Source of the DNA: Candidatus Peregrinibacteria bacterium
GTDB lineage: Bacteria; Patescibacteriota; Gracilibacteria; UBA1369; LOWO2-01-FULL-3
Direction: 5' to 3'
Assembly (NCBI GenBank): GCA_016214225.1
Contig: JACROX010000026.1
Location: 1-6,258, forward strand
DNA: 6,258 nucleotides
Under the pieces are notes generated by a model that was given only the letters and a program-made list of their open reading frames with translations, did no database searches and was not told where the DNA came from. The translations under genes and the position numbers were made by a program. Of the stretch, positions 5,098 through 6,258 are shown in pieces. Positions within the stretch are counted from its first letter, which is position 1. The number at the start of each line of letters is the position of its first letter.

Positions 5098-5479
5098 TTT
5101 TTTGATTGTTAACTTGATATGTTATGGCGGCTCTTTTTGCCGCGGCAAGACCTAGAAGCGCGCATTTCACGCGGGCCGGGCTTATTGGAATATTTAGCAT
5201 TGAGAAAATTTCTTCATTGCCAATTTTTTTAATTTGTTCGAGGGATTTTCTGATTAATTTTCCCGAAAGCATTGACGCGCTCGCCTGACTTATCGCGCAT
5301 CCCGATGTTTTGATTCCGACTTTTTCAACTTTTTCTTTTTTGTCCAATTTTAAATCCATCGTAATTTTATCTCCGCATAAAGGATTGCATTCTACTACGG
5401 TTACGGACTTGCTTTTTAGTCTTCCGCTGTTTCGCGGATTTTTAAAATGGTCCAAAATTATTTCCGAATAAATGTCCAT
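5069..5479 (-). CDS. sufU: SufU-type Fe-S cluster scaffold/sulfur-transfer protein
   Basis: A 136-aa protein of the SufU/IscU family that accepts persulfide sulfur from the cysteine desulfurase. The N-terminus DHFKNPRNSG is typical. The zinc- or cluster-binding residues are Cys35 and Asp37 (NPLCGD), Cys61 (GCAISQASAS) and Cys106 (PARVKCALLG). The motif wording is of the SufU kind: AISQASAS, and Lys105 before the third Cys where IscU has His. The spacing Cys61 to Cys106 (45 residues) is close to IscU, and the ~18-20 residue insertion of Gram-positive SufU is missing. The last ~15 residues are a Lys/Asn-rich tail (NNQKNADKKSKRK) that overlaps the start of the DUF59 gene. Its ATG shares one base with the sufS stop (TAATG), so translation is probably coupled. 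IscU is the alternative name; the sufS partner favours SufU. Confidence 0.9.
   Translation of the reverse strand: MDIYSEIILDHFKNPRNSGRLKSKSVTVVECNPLCGDKITMDLKLDKKEKVEKVGIKTSGCAISQASASMLSGKLIRKSLEQIKKIGNEEIFSMLNIPISPARVKCALLGLAAAKRAAITYQVNNQKNADKKSKRK
5083..5103 (-). other. Paired A7 tracts at the sufU/DUF59 overlap
   Basis: On the coding strand there are two runs of seven A, complementary to T7 at 5097-5103 and 5083-5089. They flank the DUF59 start codon and lie within or next to the 29-nt overlap. The DUF59 frame is +1 relative to sufU, so loss of one A in either run would join the two frames without an intervening stop. Such tracts are known sites of polymerase slippage and of sequencing indels. 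Confidence 0.5.
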
Positions 5480-6258
5480 TATTTAAATATTTTTAACACG
5501 TGTTTCAGCGCTTTTTCGGCGCGGTCGATATCGTCTTCCGTGTTGTAAAAATAAAAACTCATTCTTGCCGTTCCGGAGATATTCAGGGATTCCATTAACG
5601 GCTGACAGCAATGATGTCCCGAGCGTATAGCGATGTTTTCCTCGTTGAATACCGAGGCTATGTCATGAGGGTGAATTCCCTCGATCGTGAAAGAAAAAAC
5701 AGGTCCTGAGTTTTCGGTATTTTCAGGTGAGTATATTTTTACTTTCGGATATTTGGAAAATTTTACTTTCGCGTATCGGAGTAGTTTTTTGTCGTGTGTT
5801 TCAATATTTTTTAGACCTGTTTTTGTTAGATATTCAAGCGCTTTCCCAAACGCGATTACATCCGCGATGTTTGGCGTTCCCGCTTCAAATTTCCACGGAA
5901 TACCGTTCAGTACGATGTTTTTATATTCAACCGATTTGACCATGTCTCCGCCATAGAGGAATGGAGGCATTTTTTCGAGCAGTTCCTTTTTCCCGTAAAG
6001 GATGCCGACTCCCGTCGGTCCCAGCATTTTGTGCGCCGAAAAGGTTAAGAAATCGCAACCCAATTTTTGTACGTCCGTTGCTTGATGCGCGACCGATTGA
6101 GCGCCGTCGATAAGCACGCGCGCGTTTATTTTATGAGCTTCTTGAATGATTTTTTTTATGTTTGGGATTGTTCCCGTTACGTTTGACATTCCCGTCACGC
6201 AAATAAGTTTTGGTTTTTTCTTAAGCAATTGTTGATAAGCGTTCATGTCGAGTTCATA
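5479..6258 (-). CDS. sufS: SufS-type cysteine desulfurase (class II), 5' end outside the window
   Basis: The frame is open to the window edge (260 codons seen; the family has ~400-410, so roughly 150 N-terminal residues are missing). SufS is a PLP enzyme that takes sulfur from L-cysteine as a persulfide. Counting from the internal Met at 6246, visible landmarks are Asp47 in LIDGAQSVAH (binds the PLP nitrogen), Lys73 in FSAHKMLGPTGVG (Schiff base; codon 6028-6030), GTPNIADVIAF, catalytic Cys213 in IRSGHHCCQP (codon 5608-5610) and Arg228 in ARMSFYFYNTEDDID. The Met at 6246 is not the start, because the frame continues upstream as YELD, in line with the family. His194 (IHPHD), 19 residues before the catalytic Cys, corresponds to Bacillus subtilis SufS His342, which takes the zinc of SufU during sulfur transfer. 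A second Cys follows the catalytic one. The stop overlaps the sufU start. Confidence in the function is high. Confidence 0.95.
   Translation of the reverse strand, partial: YELDMNAYQQLLKKKPKLICVTGMSNVTGTIPNIKKIIQEAHKINARVLIDGAQSVAHQATDVQKLGCDFLTFSAHKMLGPTGVGILYGKKELLEKMPPFLYGGDMVKSVEYKNIVLNGIPWKFEAGTPNIADVIAFGKALEYLTKTGLKNIETHDKKLLRYAKVKFSKYPKVKIYSPENTENSGPVFSFTIEGIHPHDIASVFNEENIAIRSGHHCCQPLMESLNISGTARMSFYFYNTEDDIDRAEKALKHVLKIFK

Noticed and set aside
498..6258. TGA recoded as glycine (Gracilibacteria/SR1 code)
   Set aside because: All genes read through complete, conserved domains with the standard code and contain no in-frame TGA; glycine is encoded by GGN codons throughout.

Overview
The window looks like a moderately AT-rich bacterial chromosome segment, probably from an uncultivated lineage such as Candidate Phyla Radiation/Patescibacteria (a tentative placement). 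The bacterial evidence is a zinc-ribbon bL33 ribosomal protein, a lipoprotein signal peptide with a lipobox cysteine, and -35/-10 promoters. Against this stands the first gene, the C-terminal part of a chaperonin that reads like an archaeal thermosome. None of the six gene starts inside the window has a convincing Shine-Dalgarno sequence. All eight genes stop at TAA or TAG, never TGA.

Layout. 1-198: end of a group II-type chaperonin whose last ~25 residues are replaced by unrelated sequence. 199-497: no protein gene; it holds a small structured element bounded by two 25-bp direct repeats (275-299, 419-443), with a 19-bp imperfect inverted repeat and a second hairpin between them, then the rpmG promoter. 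498-677: rpmG (bL33, 59 aa). 735-2414: a 559-aa lipoprotein resembling DUF3352 proteins. 2518-3999: an M29 metallo-aminopeptidase with all six catalytic or metal-binding residues and an unusual ~95-aa N-terminal extension. 4004-4822: an unrecognised 272-aa protein, 4 nt downstream of the peptidase and probably in the same transcript.

From the right edge, on the minus strand, runs an iron-sulfur assembly operon: sufS (cysteine desulfurase, 5' end outside the window), sufU (scaffold or sulfur acceptor) and a MIP18/DUF59 protein (SufT-like). sufS and sufU overlap by one base (TAATG). sufU and the DUF59 gene overlap by 29 nt in an A-rich stretch. SufS would supply persulfide sulfur to SufU, and the DUF59 protein would help cluster assembly or delivery. 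The two operons converge and overlap by 4 nt at 4819-4822, leaving no room for a terminator.

The points most worth checking are: the altered chaperonin tail next to a repeat-bounded element; a DUF59 protein that lacks its canonical N-terminal DPE segment and could be fused to SufU by a one-base change in either of two A7 tracts; a SufU-type scaffold of IscU-like spacing paired with a SufS that keeps the SufU-type zinc-swap histidine; the unknown partner gene of the extended M29 peptidase; and a shared promoter design (16-bp spacers, short leaders, no Shine-Dalgarno).
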